Source of the DNA: Rhizobium lentis
GTDB taxonomy: Bacteria > Pseudomonadota > Alphaproteobacteria > Rhizobiales > Rhizobiaceae
Length of the DNA: 64,000 nucleotides
Assembly: GCF_017352135.1 (NCBI RefSeq)
Contig: NZ_CP071456.1
Location: 1-64,000, forward strand
Direction of reading: 5' to 3'
In this document: piece by piece, positions 48,262-56,951 of the stretch
How the letters are laid out: every line of letters begins with the position of its first letter
Position numbering within the stretch: the stretch's first letter is position 1
Notes under the pieces: generated by a model
Database searches by the model: none
Seen by the model: the letters and a program-made list of their open reading frames with translations, nothing else
Told to the model about the DNA's origin: nothing
Translations under genes and position numbers: made by a program

Positions 48262-48365
48262 CGCGGGATGACATGCATTAACGCCTGTCGCAAAGTTTGA
48301 ACGAACAAACGCCTTGCTGCCGTATTTCCCTTTTATCCGGGGCGAGTGCCACTGAGGAGAATGTT

Positions 48366-48665
48366 ATGAAAAGAATTATTAGCAGCCTGCTGATCGCGAC
48401 GGCCCTTGTTGGATCGGCTATTCAGCCTGCTGCCGCACGTGATCGTCATCACCACGATAATACCGGCCGCATCATCGCCGGCGGCGTTGCCGCAGGTGTT
48501 GTCGGCGGGCTGATCGGCGGCGCTATCGCCAATGGCGGCGGCCCTCGCTACGTCGAAGAGCCCCGCTATATCGAACCGGAGCCGAGATGCTGGTATGAGG
48601 ACCGCGATGTGCGCAACCGCTATGACGGGGGCTATCATGCCGAAACCGTGCGGGTCTGCGAGTAG
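48366..48665 (+). CDS. Small exported glycine-zipper protein
   Basis: 99 residues with a Sec signal (KRIISSLLIATALVGSAIQPAAA), a His-rich patch (RDRHHHD), then a glycine-zipper helix GRIIAGGVAAGVVGGLIGGA that may insert in or lie on a membrane, and a Tyr/Arg/Glu-rich tail with two cysteines. ATG 48366 follows GAGGAG. Similar small proteins are common in Rhizobiaceae; function unknown. A strong terminator follows. Confidence 0.8.
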   Translation: MKRIISSLLIATALVGSAIQPAAARDRHHHDNTGRIIAGGVAAGVVGGLIGGAIANGGGPRYVEEPRYIEPEPRCWYEDRDVRNRYDGGYHAETVRVCE

Positions 48666-48691
48666 TCCCTGATTTGTTGCAGTGATCCTTG

Positions 48692-48726
48692 ACCGAGGTT
48701 GCGTCCCGCAGCCTCGGTATTTTTTT
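48692..48726 (+). terminator. Intrinsic terminator after the glycine-zipper gene
   Basis: Stem ACCGAGG/CCTCGGT, extended by an inner TGC/GCA, followed by TATTTTTTT. It begins 27 bases after the stop codon. Confidence 0.9.
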
Positions 48727-48926
48727 CTATATCAGCGACGCCAGGAGATCAGCCTCTCATCCGGCTGAGCCACGTGTCTCGACCCAGGCAAGGGTTAGGG
48801 TGAGGGCAGCCTTTGAGTCCGAACCGGTCGGTCCCGCCGACGACCTGCACCACCATCGCCAAAGATTCTCACTGCCATACGCTTCCTGTCATCCAGCTGT
48901 CAGAGACCCGCTCTAGCTGAGAGCCG

Positions 48927-49967
48927 ATGAATGATGATCCCGTGAATGGCGGCAGGATGCCGAAGAAGGAACGCATGCGCTTCGTCAGCGCCGAGCAGGT
49001 GGCGCAACTGGCGGGCGTTTCGCGCTCGGCCGTCTCACGCACCTTCACGCCGGGCGCAAGCGTTGCGCCGGCAACGCGCGAAAGGGTGCTGCGGGCCGCT
49101 GAAGAACTCGGCTATCACGTCAATGATCTCGCACGCGGCGTGCTCGCCAATCAGAGCCGCCTCGTCGGCATCGTCGCTACCCGGCCGGAGGTAGGTTTTC
49201 GCGCGCATCTGGCGGCGGCGCTGGCCAAATCGCTGATCCGGCGCGGCAGCATTCCGATCCTGATCAACACAGGCCAGACGGAAGACGAGCTGCTCGCCGC
49301 CCAGAAAATGCTGATCGGTCACCGGGCAGAGGCGATCATCATCCTGTCAGGTTCACCGCCGACGAGTTTCGTCGAACTCGCCCAGCGAAACGGCCAGCCG
49401 CTCGTCGTCATCGGACGTTCGGAGTCAGACGTCGACCATGTGCGCGCCGGAAACTCCGGGGCCTCGCGCAAGGCGGCAACGGTCTTCTACGAAAGCGGCA
49501 GGCGGCGGCTGGCGGTCATCGGCTCCAACTCGAAAACGCCTGCCATCGTCGAGCGCGAAAACGCCTTCCTTTCGGCGGCCGCCTCACTTGGCGCATCCGT
49601 CAGCGTCGCACGTGGCGGCGATTCCGATTATGAGGGCGGCCTTGCCGCCGGACGCGCGCTCTTCTCCGAGAAGGCAAAGCCCGACTCCGTCTTCTGCGCC
49701 AACGACCTGATTGCCTTCGGACTGATGGATGTCGTGCGCCAGGAAGCACGACTGCGCATCCCCGAGGATGTCGCCGTCATCGGCTTCGACGACGTGCCGG
49801 AATCCTCCTGGCTGAGCTACCGGCTGACCACCTTCCGCCAGGATCCGCTGATCATGGCGCAACGCGCCGTCGAGCTAATGGAGCGCAGGCTTGAAGACCC
49901 GGATTCGCCGCCCGGTTACGAACGCGTCATTCCGGAACTCGTGATCCGCCAGAGTTTCAGGCCCTAA
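48927..49967 (+). CDS. LacI family transcriptional regulator A
   Basis: 346 residues. LacI-type HTH and hinge helix: AEQVAQLAGVSRSAVSRTFT and RERVLRAAEELGYHVN, then a periplasmic-binding-protein fold with FCANDLIAFGLMD and VIGFDDVPESSWLSYRLTTF. A short hydrophilic extension precedes the HTH; ATG 48957 would shorten it. Its effector and target are unknown. Another LacI gene follows 81 bases later in the same direction, but the two proteins are not close copies. Confidence 0.92.
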   Translation: MNDDPVNGGRMPKKERMRFVSAEQVAQLAGVSRSAVSRTFTPGASVAPATRERVLRAAEELGYHVNDLARGVLANQSRLVGIVATRPEVGFRAHLAAALAKSLIRRGSIPILINTGQTEDELLAAQKMLIGHRAEAIIILSGSPPTSFVELAQRNGQPLVVIGRSESDVDHVRAGNSGASRKAATVFYESGRRRLAVIGSNSKTPAIVERENAFLSAAASLGASVSVARGGDSDYEGGLAAGRALFSEKAKPDSVFCANDLIAFGLMDVVRQEARLRIPEDVAVIGFDDVPESSWLSYRLTTFRQDPLIMAQRAVELMERRLEDPDSPPGYERVIPELVIRQSFRP

Positions 49968-50048
49968 TCCCTCCCCCGGCTTTTCGCAGGCTCCATCCTG
50001 TGGCAAGAGAGGGTAAACGCGCTCCGACCGGGAGGAAGATCGCTGCAG

Positions 50049-51086
50049 ATGAAGGGAATCCGCCAGCTCGCCGAGCATCTCGACATTTCGATTGGGACCG
50101 TGTCCCGGGCGCTGAACGGCAAGCCGGATGTCAATGAAGAAACGCGCCGGCGCGTGCTCGCCGCCGCGGAGGAACTCGGTTACGTCGCCAACCAGTCGGG
50201 CCGCAGCCTCCGCCAGGGGATGACCAATGTCATCGGGCTGATGCTCGAGGTCAGCCGCGAGACGGTCGAAAACAGCGACGACTTCTTCCTCGGTGTCACC
50301 GACGGACTGCAGAGCGTCTTTTCCCGCCACAAGCTCGATCTGGTCATGCTGCCCTGCCCCGACGACGAGGATCCGCATGAATATCTGAAGCGCATGGTGG
50401 CGCGCCGCCTCGTCGATGCGCTGATCATCTCGGCGACACGACGCACCGACCGGCGCATCGAGCTTCTGGAAAAGGCCCGCATCCCTTTCGTGGCGCTCGG
50501 CCGCAGCGCGTCCGGCGGCAGCTACACCTGGATGGACCTCGATTTCGAGGGCGTGGCGGCGCGCGGCGTCGACCGGCTGGTGGCAAAGGGCCACCGGCGG
50601 ATCGCGGTGGCGGCCCCCTCCTCCGACATCAATCTCGGCTATATCTTCCTCGACAGTTACCGTGAGGCGCTAAAACGCCACGGCATCGCCTTCGATCCGG
50701 CGCTCGTCATCCGTGTCAAGTCGAGCGAACAGGGCGGCTATCAGGCCGGCCACGAGCTGCTGATGATTGAAGACCGGCCGACCGCGATCATCCTGATCCA
50801 CGAGCTGATGGCGATAGGGCTCTACCGGAGGCTGGCGGAGGCCGGCATCGTGCCCGGGCGCGATCTTGCCGTCGTCGGCTTCCGCGAGGAGCCGCGCACG
50901 CATTTCCTGCAGCCGTCGCTGACTTCCTTCCGCATGTCGCTGCGCGATCTCGGCGCCCAGCTCGGCGAAACCCTGCTCGCCACCATGCCGGCCTATGCCG
51001 AGCATTATCCGCAGGGCGCCCGCAACAGGATCTGGCCGATGGAGCTCGTTCCAGGTGAAAGTGACGCTTTCACGCTGACGGCCTGA
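50049..51086 (+). CDS. LacI family transcriptional regulator B
   Basis: 345 residues. HTH at the extreme N-terminus: GIRQLAEHLDISIGTVSRAL, then NGKPDVNEETRRRVLAAAEE. Effector domain includes YTWMDLDFEGVAARGVDRLV, a sugar-binding-like stretch, and VVGFREEPRTHFLQPSLTSF in place of the usual GFDD. The gene is convergent with the ACS-type MFS gene (six bases between stops), which may or may not be its target. Confidence 0.92.
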   Translation: MKGIRQLAEHLDISIGTVSRALNGKPDVNEETRRRVLAAAEELGYVANQSGRSLRQGMTNVIGLMLEVSRETVENSDDFFLGVTDGLQSVFSRHKLDLVMLPCPDDEDPHEYLKRMVARRLVDALIISATRRTDRRIELLEKARIPFVALGRSASGGSYTWMDLDFEGVAARGVDRLVAKGHRRIAVAAPSSDINLGYIFLDSYREALKRHGIAFDPALVIRVKSSEQGGYQAGHELLMIEDRPTAIILIHELMAIGLYRRLAEAGIVPGRDLAVVGFREEPRTHFLQPSLTSFRMSLRDLGAQLGETLLATMPAYAEHYPQGARNRIWPMELVPGESDAFTLTA

Positions 51087-51092
51087 CGCGCA

Positions 51093-52382
51093 TCAGGCCC
51101 GGCCCGGCGCCGGCTGCTCGCGGCTCGACAGCTGATGGGCGACGACGAAGACCAGCAGTGCGCCGGCAGCCAGGCAGGCGGCCAGGAAGAACATCGGCGC
51201 GATCGTGCTGCCGCTCTCATCCTTGATCCAGGGCACGACGTTCTGGGCGACGAAACCGCCGAGGTTTCCGACCGAATTGATGGCGGCAAGGCCGGCCGCC
51301 GCGCCCGCCCCTTTGAGGAAGCGCGAGGGCAGGCTCCAGAATACCGGCTGGGGCGCGAAGATGCCGGCAGCGGCGACGCAGAGGAAGGCGAACTGCACCG
51401 TATGGTTCGGGACCAACGCCGACAGCAGCAGGCAGGCTGCACCGATGAAAGCGGGAACGACGATATAGGGCGTCTTCGATCTTGCCTTGTCGGCCATGGC
51501 CGGAACGACATAAAGCGCGACCGCCACCAGGAGCCAGGGAATGATGTTGAGGAAGCCATTGGCCGTATTGCTGACGCCGAAGGCCTTGACGATGGTCGGC
51601 AGCCAGTAGCTCAGGCCGTAGGCCGAAAGCGGAAAAGCGATATAGCAGAGCGCCATCAGCAGGACGCGTGGATCGACGAGCGCCTTGAAGCCGTTTCCGG
51701 CATCTTCGCCCATGCCGGCATTTTCCGAAGCGAGCCGCCGTTTCAGCCAATCCTTCTCGGCGCCGCTGAGGAAACTTGCGCTCTCCGGCCGGCAGGGAAG
51801 ATAGAAGAAGGTGACGACGCCGGCGATGACGGCCGGCAGACCGGTCGCCAGGAAGACCCATTCCCAGCCGGCAAAGCCGTAGAAGCCATCCAGATCGAGC
51901 AGCACGCCGCCGAGCGGTGCGCCGACGGAGTTGGCGATCGCGCTGAAGATCATGAACAGCCCGACCATCCGGCCACGATAGTCCGACGGAAACCAGAGCG
52001 TCAACAGGTAGAGAACGCCGGGAAAGAAGCCGGCTTCGCAGACGCCGAGCAGGAAGCGCAGGATATAGAACATCGTCGCGTTCTGGGTGAAGGCGAGCGC
52101 GACGGTGACAAGTCCCCAGGAGACCAGGATGCGGGCGAACCAGACCCGGGCGCCGAGCCTGTCGAGGAAGAGGTTGCTCGGGACCTCGAAGAGAAAATAG
52201 CCGATGAAGAATAGCGAAGCGCCAAGGCCATAGGCATATTCGCTCATCCCGAGGGCATCGACCATCTGCAGCTTGGCGAAGCTGACATTTTGCCGGTCGA
52301 TATAGGCGATGAGATAAAGGATGCCGAGAAACGGCATCAGCTTCCAGGTGACTTTCGAGATCAGCCGCTTCTCGTCGACCAT
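51093..52382 (-). CDS. MFS transporter, anion:cation symporter (ACS) type
   Basis: About 429 residues, 12 helices. ACS-family signature: LIAYIDRQNVSFAKLQM near the start, then GYFLFEVPSNLFLDRLGARV and RFLLGVCEAGFFPGVLYLL. Members carry tartrate, phthalate, galactonate or hexuronates with protons. ATG 52382 is preferred over 52403 because GGAGGATAAGC precedes it. Neighbouring LacI regulators would suit a sugar-acid substrate, an inference. Confidence 0.9.
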   Translation of the reverse strand: MVDEKRLISKVTWKLMPFLGILYLIAYIDRQNVSFAKLQMVDALGMSEYAYGLGASLFFIGYFLFEVPSNLFLDRLGARVWFARILVSWGLVTVALAFTQNATMFYILRFLLGVCEAGFFPGVLYLLTLWFPSDYRGRMVGLFMIFSAIANSVGAPLGGVLLDLDGFYGFAGWEWVFLATGLPAVIAGVVTFFYLPCRPESASFLSGAEKDWLKRRLASENAGMGEDAGNGFKALVDPRVLLMALCYIAFPLSAYGLSYWLPTIVKAFGVSNTANGFLNIIPWLLVAVALYVVPAMADKARSKTPYIVVPAFIGAACLLLSALVPNHTVQFAFLCVAAAGIFAPQPVFWSLPSRFLKGAGAAAGLAAINSVGNLGGFVAQNVVPWIKDESGSTIAPMFFLAACLAAGALLVFVVAHQLSSREQPAPGRA

Positions 52383-52615
52383 GCTTATCCTCCGGAATGA
52401 CAATGTTTCGTCAGGCCTAACGCGCGTCGCGATCTTTCAGATTCGCTCCTTGCGCTTTGGCTCTTTGTTTTTCCGCATGTCGTTACCGCAAAACCACCAA
52501 CCCCTTTTGCGCGACATGCTTTAGATAGCGCGGCCCACCGATAATCAATTGCACGTTGTACTTTCTAAAAGGCGGCACATGGCCGCACCCGCTGCCGGGC
52601 GCGGCCTGTTTCCAA

Positions 52616-53815
52616 TCATTCGGCTGCGGCGACGGCGGCGCGGCGGCCGATCGTTGCCTGCGTCAGCACGAAGGCCGAGAACGCGCAAAGCGCGATGCCG
52701 GCCGCCATCGGAACGGCGGTTCCGTCGAAGAACAGGCTCGATATGAGCATGGCAACGGCGGCGATCACGAAATGCAGCGTGCCCATCAGCGACGAGGCGG
52801 TGCCGGCGATCGCGCCGTGATCCTCGAGCGCCAGCACGGCGCTCGTCGGGATGACGAGACCGAGGAAGCCGTAGCCGACGAACAGGAAGCCCGCCATGAC
52901 AGGCAGCTGGTTGAAGCCCGCGGCCATCACCACCGCCATGACGACCATTGCGAGGGCAAAGGCGCTGACTGCGATCCGCATGACGCGCACCAGGCCGAAA
53001 CGCTCGCCGAGCCAGCCCGTCGCTTGCGATACTGCGAAGAAGGAGACGGCATTGATCGAAAAGGCGAAGCTGTACTCGGTCGGCGTCAGCCCATAATGCT
53101 GGATCAGCACGAAGGGCGAGTTGGCGAGATAGACGAGGAAACTCGAAATACCCAGACCGCCGATGAAGGTCAGCGTCAGGAAATTGCGGTCGGCAAGCAG
53201 CAGGCGGTAGGCCGTCATGGCGCTGCCAAGACCGCTGCCATGGCGGTCTTTGGCCGGACGGGTTTCCTCGAGCTGGGTGGAAAGCAGGACGAGGCCGATC
53301 GCGGCGGCGATCGTCACCGCCCAGAAGACGCCGCGCCAACCGTAAAACTCGATGACGGCGCTGCCCGTCAGCGGCGCCAGGATCGGCGAGATCGAGAAGA
53401 CCAGCATGAGGAGCGACATCAGGCGGGCGGCCTGCACGCCGGTATGCATGTCGCGGACGATGGCGCGCGGAATGACCATTCCGGCCGCACCGCCGATGCC
53501 CTGGACGAAGCGGAAGGCGATCAGCGTTTCGATATCGGTCGAAAGCGCGCAGCCGATCGAGGCGAGCGCGAAGAGGCCGATCCCGAGATAGAGCGGCAGC
53601 TTGCGGCCCCACATGTCCGAGAGCGGCCCGTAAACGAGCTGGGCGAGCGCAAAGGAGATGAAGAAGGCAAGAAGAGTAAGCTGAGTGACGCTGTTATCGG
53701 CATGCAGGTCCTGGCCGATGGTGGGCAGCGCGGGAAGATACATGTCGATGGCGAAAGGCCCGATGGCCGACAGAAGCCCGAGAATGAGGGCAATTCGAAA
53801 GAAGGAAGCCGTCAT
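52616..53815 (-). CDS. Bcr/CflA family multidrug efflux MFS transporter
   Basis: 399 residues, 12 helices. It begins ILGLLSAIGPFAIDMYLPAL, the Bcr/CflA signature, with LVYGPLSDMWGRKLPLYLG as the loop 2-3 motif and GAAGMVIPRAIVRDM as drug/H+ antiporter motif C-like. These pumps export chloramphenicol, sulfonamides or bicyclomycin-like compounds. It is divergent from a TetR gene, with two inverted repeats between them, so TetR repression is likely. Confidence 0.92.
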   Translation of the reverse strand: MTASFFRIALILGLLSAIGPFAIDMYLPALPTIGQDLHADNSVTQLTLLAFFISFALAQLVYGPLSDMWGRKLPLYLGIGLFALASIGCALSTDIETLIAFRFVQGIGGAAGMVIPRAIVRDMHTGVQAARLMSLLMLVFSISPILAPLTGSAVIEFYGWRGVFWAVTIAAAIGLVLLSTQLEETRPAKDRHGSGLGSAMTAYRLLLADRNFLTLTFIGGLGISSFLVYLANSPFVLIQHYGLTPTEYSFAFSINAVSFFAVSQATGWLGERFGLVRVMRIAVSAFALAMVVMAVVMAAGFNQLPVMAGFLFVGYGFLGLVIPTSAVLALEDHGAIAGTASSLMGTLHFVIAAVAMLISSLFFDGTAVPMAAGIALCAFSAFVLTQATIGRRAAVAAAE

Positions 53816-53946
53816 AATGGTGATCTTTCATCAAAGCGCAGCGGTAGCACTGGTCGTCGCTCCGCCAAATTGTTCTTAGGGTTGAATGATGATCGTTCGC
53901 GCGAAGACGAAGTTGGGAGCTCATAGCCTCAGCAGCGGAACCAGGA

Positions 53947-53994
53947 GTGTCAATAATTTTGGACACGCCTGTAAAATTAGACGCCATTGTCTAA
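53947..53994. promoter_or_regulatory. Putative TetR operator sites
   Basis: Two inverted repeats in the intergenic region of the TetR gene and the efflux gene: GTGTC-10-GACAC (53947-53966) and TTAGAC-6-GTCTAA (53977-53994). Their centres are about 29 bases apart and close to the tetR start at 54022. Confidence 0.5.
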
Positions 53995-54021
53995 ACCGTC
54001 AAGACGTCTTATCTTCGCGTC

Positions 54022-54726
54022 ATGAAAGATCGCATGACACCGGCAGTCCGGATGGCAGGGCATACACAACGCGGGCAATGCGCCAAGCGCATGTCGATCC
54101 TTGATGCCGCCGCCGACGTCTTTTGCCGCCAGGGTTTTGCCGGCGCCAGCATCGACGAGATCGCCGCTGTGGCCTGTGTCTCCCGCCAGACGATCTACAA
54201 TCACTACCGCGAGAAGGAAACGCTGTTCGTCGCCGTCATCGAGGATGTCATGAACCGCGCCAATGCCATGCTCTTCTCCGTTCTGTCGACCTTTCCCGAG
54301 AGTGCCGGCAATCTGGAAGATGACCTAACGGCCTTCGTCATGCGCCTCAACAAGAACTGCATCTGCAATCACGACGGAAAATTCCTCCGCAAGCTCGTGC
54401 AGACGGAGGGCGAGCGATATCCGCATCTCTTCGAAAGCTGGCGTCAGCAGGGGCCGGGCAAGCTGACCACCGCGCTTTCGGCGCTTTTCGCGCGCCTTGC
54501 CCACCGACAAGCGCTTGCCATCGACGATTTCGACGTCGCCGCCAGGCAGTTCGTGGCGCTCGCCAATGCCGACCTGCAGATGATGACGCTGTTCGGCGGC
54601 ACACCCACCGATGCGGAACTGGAAAAGGCGGCACGCAATGCCGTGCGGACCTTTCTCAAGGCCTATGGCGGCCCGAAAGCCGAAAAACCCGACGCTCTGC
54701 CGCAGCTTGCCGCTCTCCCCGGCTGA
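54022..54726 (+). CDS. TetR/AcrR family transcriptional regulator
   Basis: 234 residues. The TetR HTH is clear: ILDAAADVFCRQGFAGASID followed by EIAAVACVSRQTIYNHYREKE. The C-terminal ligand domain resembles the AefR/TetR_C-type region (FLRKLVQTEGERYPHLFESW). Probably represses the divergent Bcr/CflA pump gene. Several internal ATGs exist (54034, 54052); the first is used because no better box distinguishes them. Confidence 0.92.
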   Translation: MKDRMTPAVRMAGHTQRGQCAKRMSILDAAADVFCRQGFAGASIDEIAAVACVSRQTIYNHYREKETLFVAVIEDVMNRANAMLFSVLSTFPESAGNLEDDLTAFVMRLNKNCICNHDGKFLRKLVQTEGERYPHLFESWRQQGPGKLTTALSALFARLAHRQALAIDDFDVAARQFVALANADLQMMTLFGGTPTDAELEKAARNAVRTFLKAYGGPKAEKPDALPQLAALPG

Positions 54727-54740
54727 CCAGACCCACCCGA

Positions 54741-55181
54741 TCAGACAAAGACCGTCATCTCAGGGGGCACGATCGCGAACATGCCGACGCGGCGCGCGGC
54801 AAGATACTTCACCAGCCGTTCGACCAGTGACGGCATGACCGGCTTCTGCACCACCCCGACCGCGCCCTTGACACCATCGGCGACCGCCTCGGGATTGCCG
54901 GTCATGAAGACCACCGCAATGCCGTGCTCCTGCGCCAGCCGTCTGCCGATCTCAGGGCCGGTCGGGCCGTCGGCGAGATTGATGTCGACGAAGGCGATAT
55001 CGGCGGACGGCGCCAGCCGGAGCGCCTGTTCGCCATCGTTGGCAAGGCCTACCACCTGCATGCCCATGCCCTCCACCGTCGCGCCGAGATCCAGCGCGAT
55101 GAGGAATTCATCCTCCACGATCAATACTCGCTGCTTCATGAGATCATCTCGTTGCCAGCGCCGCACGACATTGGTGGCCAT
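54741..55181 (-). CDS. Stand-alone response-regulator receiver protein
   Basis: About 146 residues holding only a receiver domain: acidic pair in VLIVEDEFLIALDL, phospho-acceptor Asp in IAFVDINLADG, Thr in VFMTGNPE and Lys in VQKPV. No output domain, as in CheY- or DivK-like and Rhizobium HWE-kinase-linked regulators. ATG 55181 follows GAGGA; an in-frame ATG at 55139 gives a receiver-only form. No adjacent kinase gene. Confidence 0.88.
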   Translation of the reverse strand: MATNVVRRWQRDDLMKQRVLIVEDEFLIALDLGATVEGMGMQVVGLANDGEQALRLAPSADIAFVDINLADGPTGPEIGRRLAQEHGIAVVFMTGNPEAVADGVKGAVGVVQKPVMPSLVERLVKYLAARRVGMFAIVPPEMTVFV

Positions 55182-55456
55182 GATCCGTCCTCTTGCTACG
55201 CACATACTTCGAAAGAAGGAGCCGCTCCCGCAGTCTGATCCTGCCGAAACTCATTGTCGTAACGGGGAACTTGAAAATATGTTCCGCCGTGAAACGCAAT
55301 TTTTTCCTTTTAAGATATTGTTAACGTTGATAAATTATTAACGAGGATGCCGGCAAGCCAAGACCGCCCGATCAAGTTTGGTCTCACCTGCACCTCCTGG
55401 ACAAGGGCGCGCGATAATACGATATGATTATTCCATCGGCTCGACGATTGAGGGTT

Positions 55457-55997
55457 ATGTTGAAAACCATTATTATCCTCAGCCTCGTCGCCGTCAGCCT
55501 TTTCGCCTATACCAAGGTGATGGGCCAGGATCGGCGCGGGCTCGCCGCCCCCGGACGCGCCGCCGGAGCAACAGGCCGACCTCATTCGCGTTTATAAATC
55601 CGAACGCCGCATGGTCCTTTTCAGGGGCAACGCTCCCATTTCGACATATCAGATTTCGCTTGGATGGGCCGCCGATGCGGGTCCCAAGCAACGCGAAGGC
55701 GACGAGAAAACACCGGAAGGGCGCTATGAAATCGACTGGCGCAATCCGAAATCCGTGGCACATCTGAGCCTGCACATTTCCTACCCGAACCCGAAGGAGC
55801 GGCGTGAGGCTGAAGTCAGTGGCTTTGCGCCCGGTGGCAGCATCATGATCCATGGGCTGCCCAATGGCTGGGGCCTGCTCGGAGAGATGCATCGACTGTG
55901 GGATTGGACGGATGGCTGTATTGCGGTCACCAACGCCGAGATGCGCGATATCTGGGCCCGCGTTCCCAACCATACGCCAATCGACATCATGCCTTGA
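55457..55997 (+). pseudogene. L,D-transpeptidase (YkuD) gene with frameshift in a C-tract
   Basis: An ATG at 55457 behind GAGGG starts a signal-anchor (MLKTIIILSLVAVSLFAYTK), but this frame ends at a TAA near 55595. The YkuD catalytic part lies in another frame: DAPPEQQADLIRVYKSERR, then SIMIHGLPNG and the Cys site WTDGCIAVTN to a stop at 55997. Removing one C from the CCCCC run at 55548-55552 joins both into one protein of about 179 residues. The protein would form peptidoglycan or lipoprotein cross-links in the periplasm. Without correction, only an internal ATG at 55611 would give an unexported fragment. It may be a true mutation, a slippage tract or a sequencing error. Confidence 0.75.
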
Positions 55998-56048
55998 GCG
56001 GGTGCGATCATTTCGTACCGGATCAACCCAGAGACCGACAGGCTTGAA

Positions 56049-56753
56049 TCAGCCCTTGGTCTTCCCGACGAGCACCGGCTGACTGCGGTAGTCGGCGGGA
56101 AACAGCAACTTGAGGTTCTCGATCTTCGGCAGGTCGTTGTAGACGATATAGGGATAGGTCGGATTGCGCGTCAGGAAATCCTGGTGATAGGCCTCGGCGG
56201 GATAGAATCCGGCGGAATCCGACACCTCGGTGACGATCGGCTGCGGAAAGACATGCGCCTTGTCGAGCTGGTCGATATAGCGCTCAGCCACCTCTCGCTG
56301 CTCGGAAGCGGTGACGAACAGCGCCGAGCGATATTGGGTGCCGCGATCCGGTCCCTGGAAATTCAGCTGCGTCGGGTTGTGCGCCACGGAGAAGAAGATC
56401 TGCAGCAACCTGCCGTAGCTCACCTTTCTCGGATCGAACCTGACCTCGACGGCTTCGGCGTGGCCTGTCGAACCGGTGCTGACGGTTTCGTATTGCGCCG
56501 TTCTTGCCTCGCCGCCGGCATAGCCGGAGACGGCGCTCTCGACCCCCTTCACGTGCTGGAAGACGCCCTGGACGCCCCAGAAACAGCCACCGGCAAAAAT
56601 GGCCGTCTCAGTGCCGGATCTGGCGGCTTCGTCCATGGCCGGCGGCGGTATGACGACCGCTTCCTCGGCTGCGCATGCCATGCTGACGCCGACTAGGACA
56701 GCAACTGCGGCAAGGAACGGCGCACGGCTCCCGCGGGTAAAAGACATGGACAT
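56049..56753 (-). CDS. msrA: Exported peptide methionine-S-sulfoxide reductase MsrA
   Basis: About 234 residues. Catalytic motif AGGCFWGVQGVFQHV with the nucleophilic Cys; later YGRLLQIFFSVAHNPTQ and RGTQYRSALF are typical MsrA. The N-terminus has a signal peptide (FLAAVAVLVGVSMACA), so the enzyme should repair methionine sulfoxides in the periplasm, unusual for MsrA in most bacteria. ATG 56753 is chosen because AGGAGG lies upstream; the frame extends to 56894. Confidence 0.92.
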   Translation of the reverse strand: MSMSFTRGSRAPFLAAVAVLVGVSMACAAEEAVVIPPPAMDEAARSGTETAIFAGGCFWGVQGVFQHVKGVESAVSGYAGGEARTAQYETVSTGSTGHAEAVEVRFDPRKVSYGRLLQIFFSVAHNPTQLNFQGPDRGTQYRSALFVTASEQREVAERYIDQLDKAHVFPQPIVTEVSDSAGFYPAEAYHQDFLTRNPTYPYIVYNDLPKIENLKLLFPADYRSQPVLVGKTKG

Positions 56754-56951
56754 GGCGCTACCTCCTGGCAATCGCTCAAATCCTTGCTCATCCTGGCAAA
56801 AGCGGCAAATCACAAGGCGGTCACTCACGCCGATGTGACGTCTAAAGGAAAGCGTGTGTTTGAAGATGAAACATCGCTCAAGTTGAGTTGACAATCTCGT
56901 GAGGAGTGAGGAGAGTGCGCCCGGTCAGAGCCAGCATTCCGGGGGGAACCT

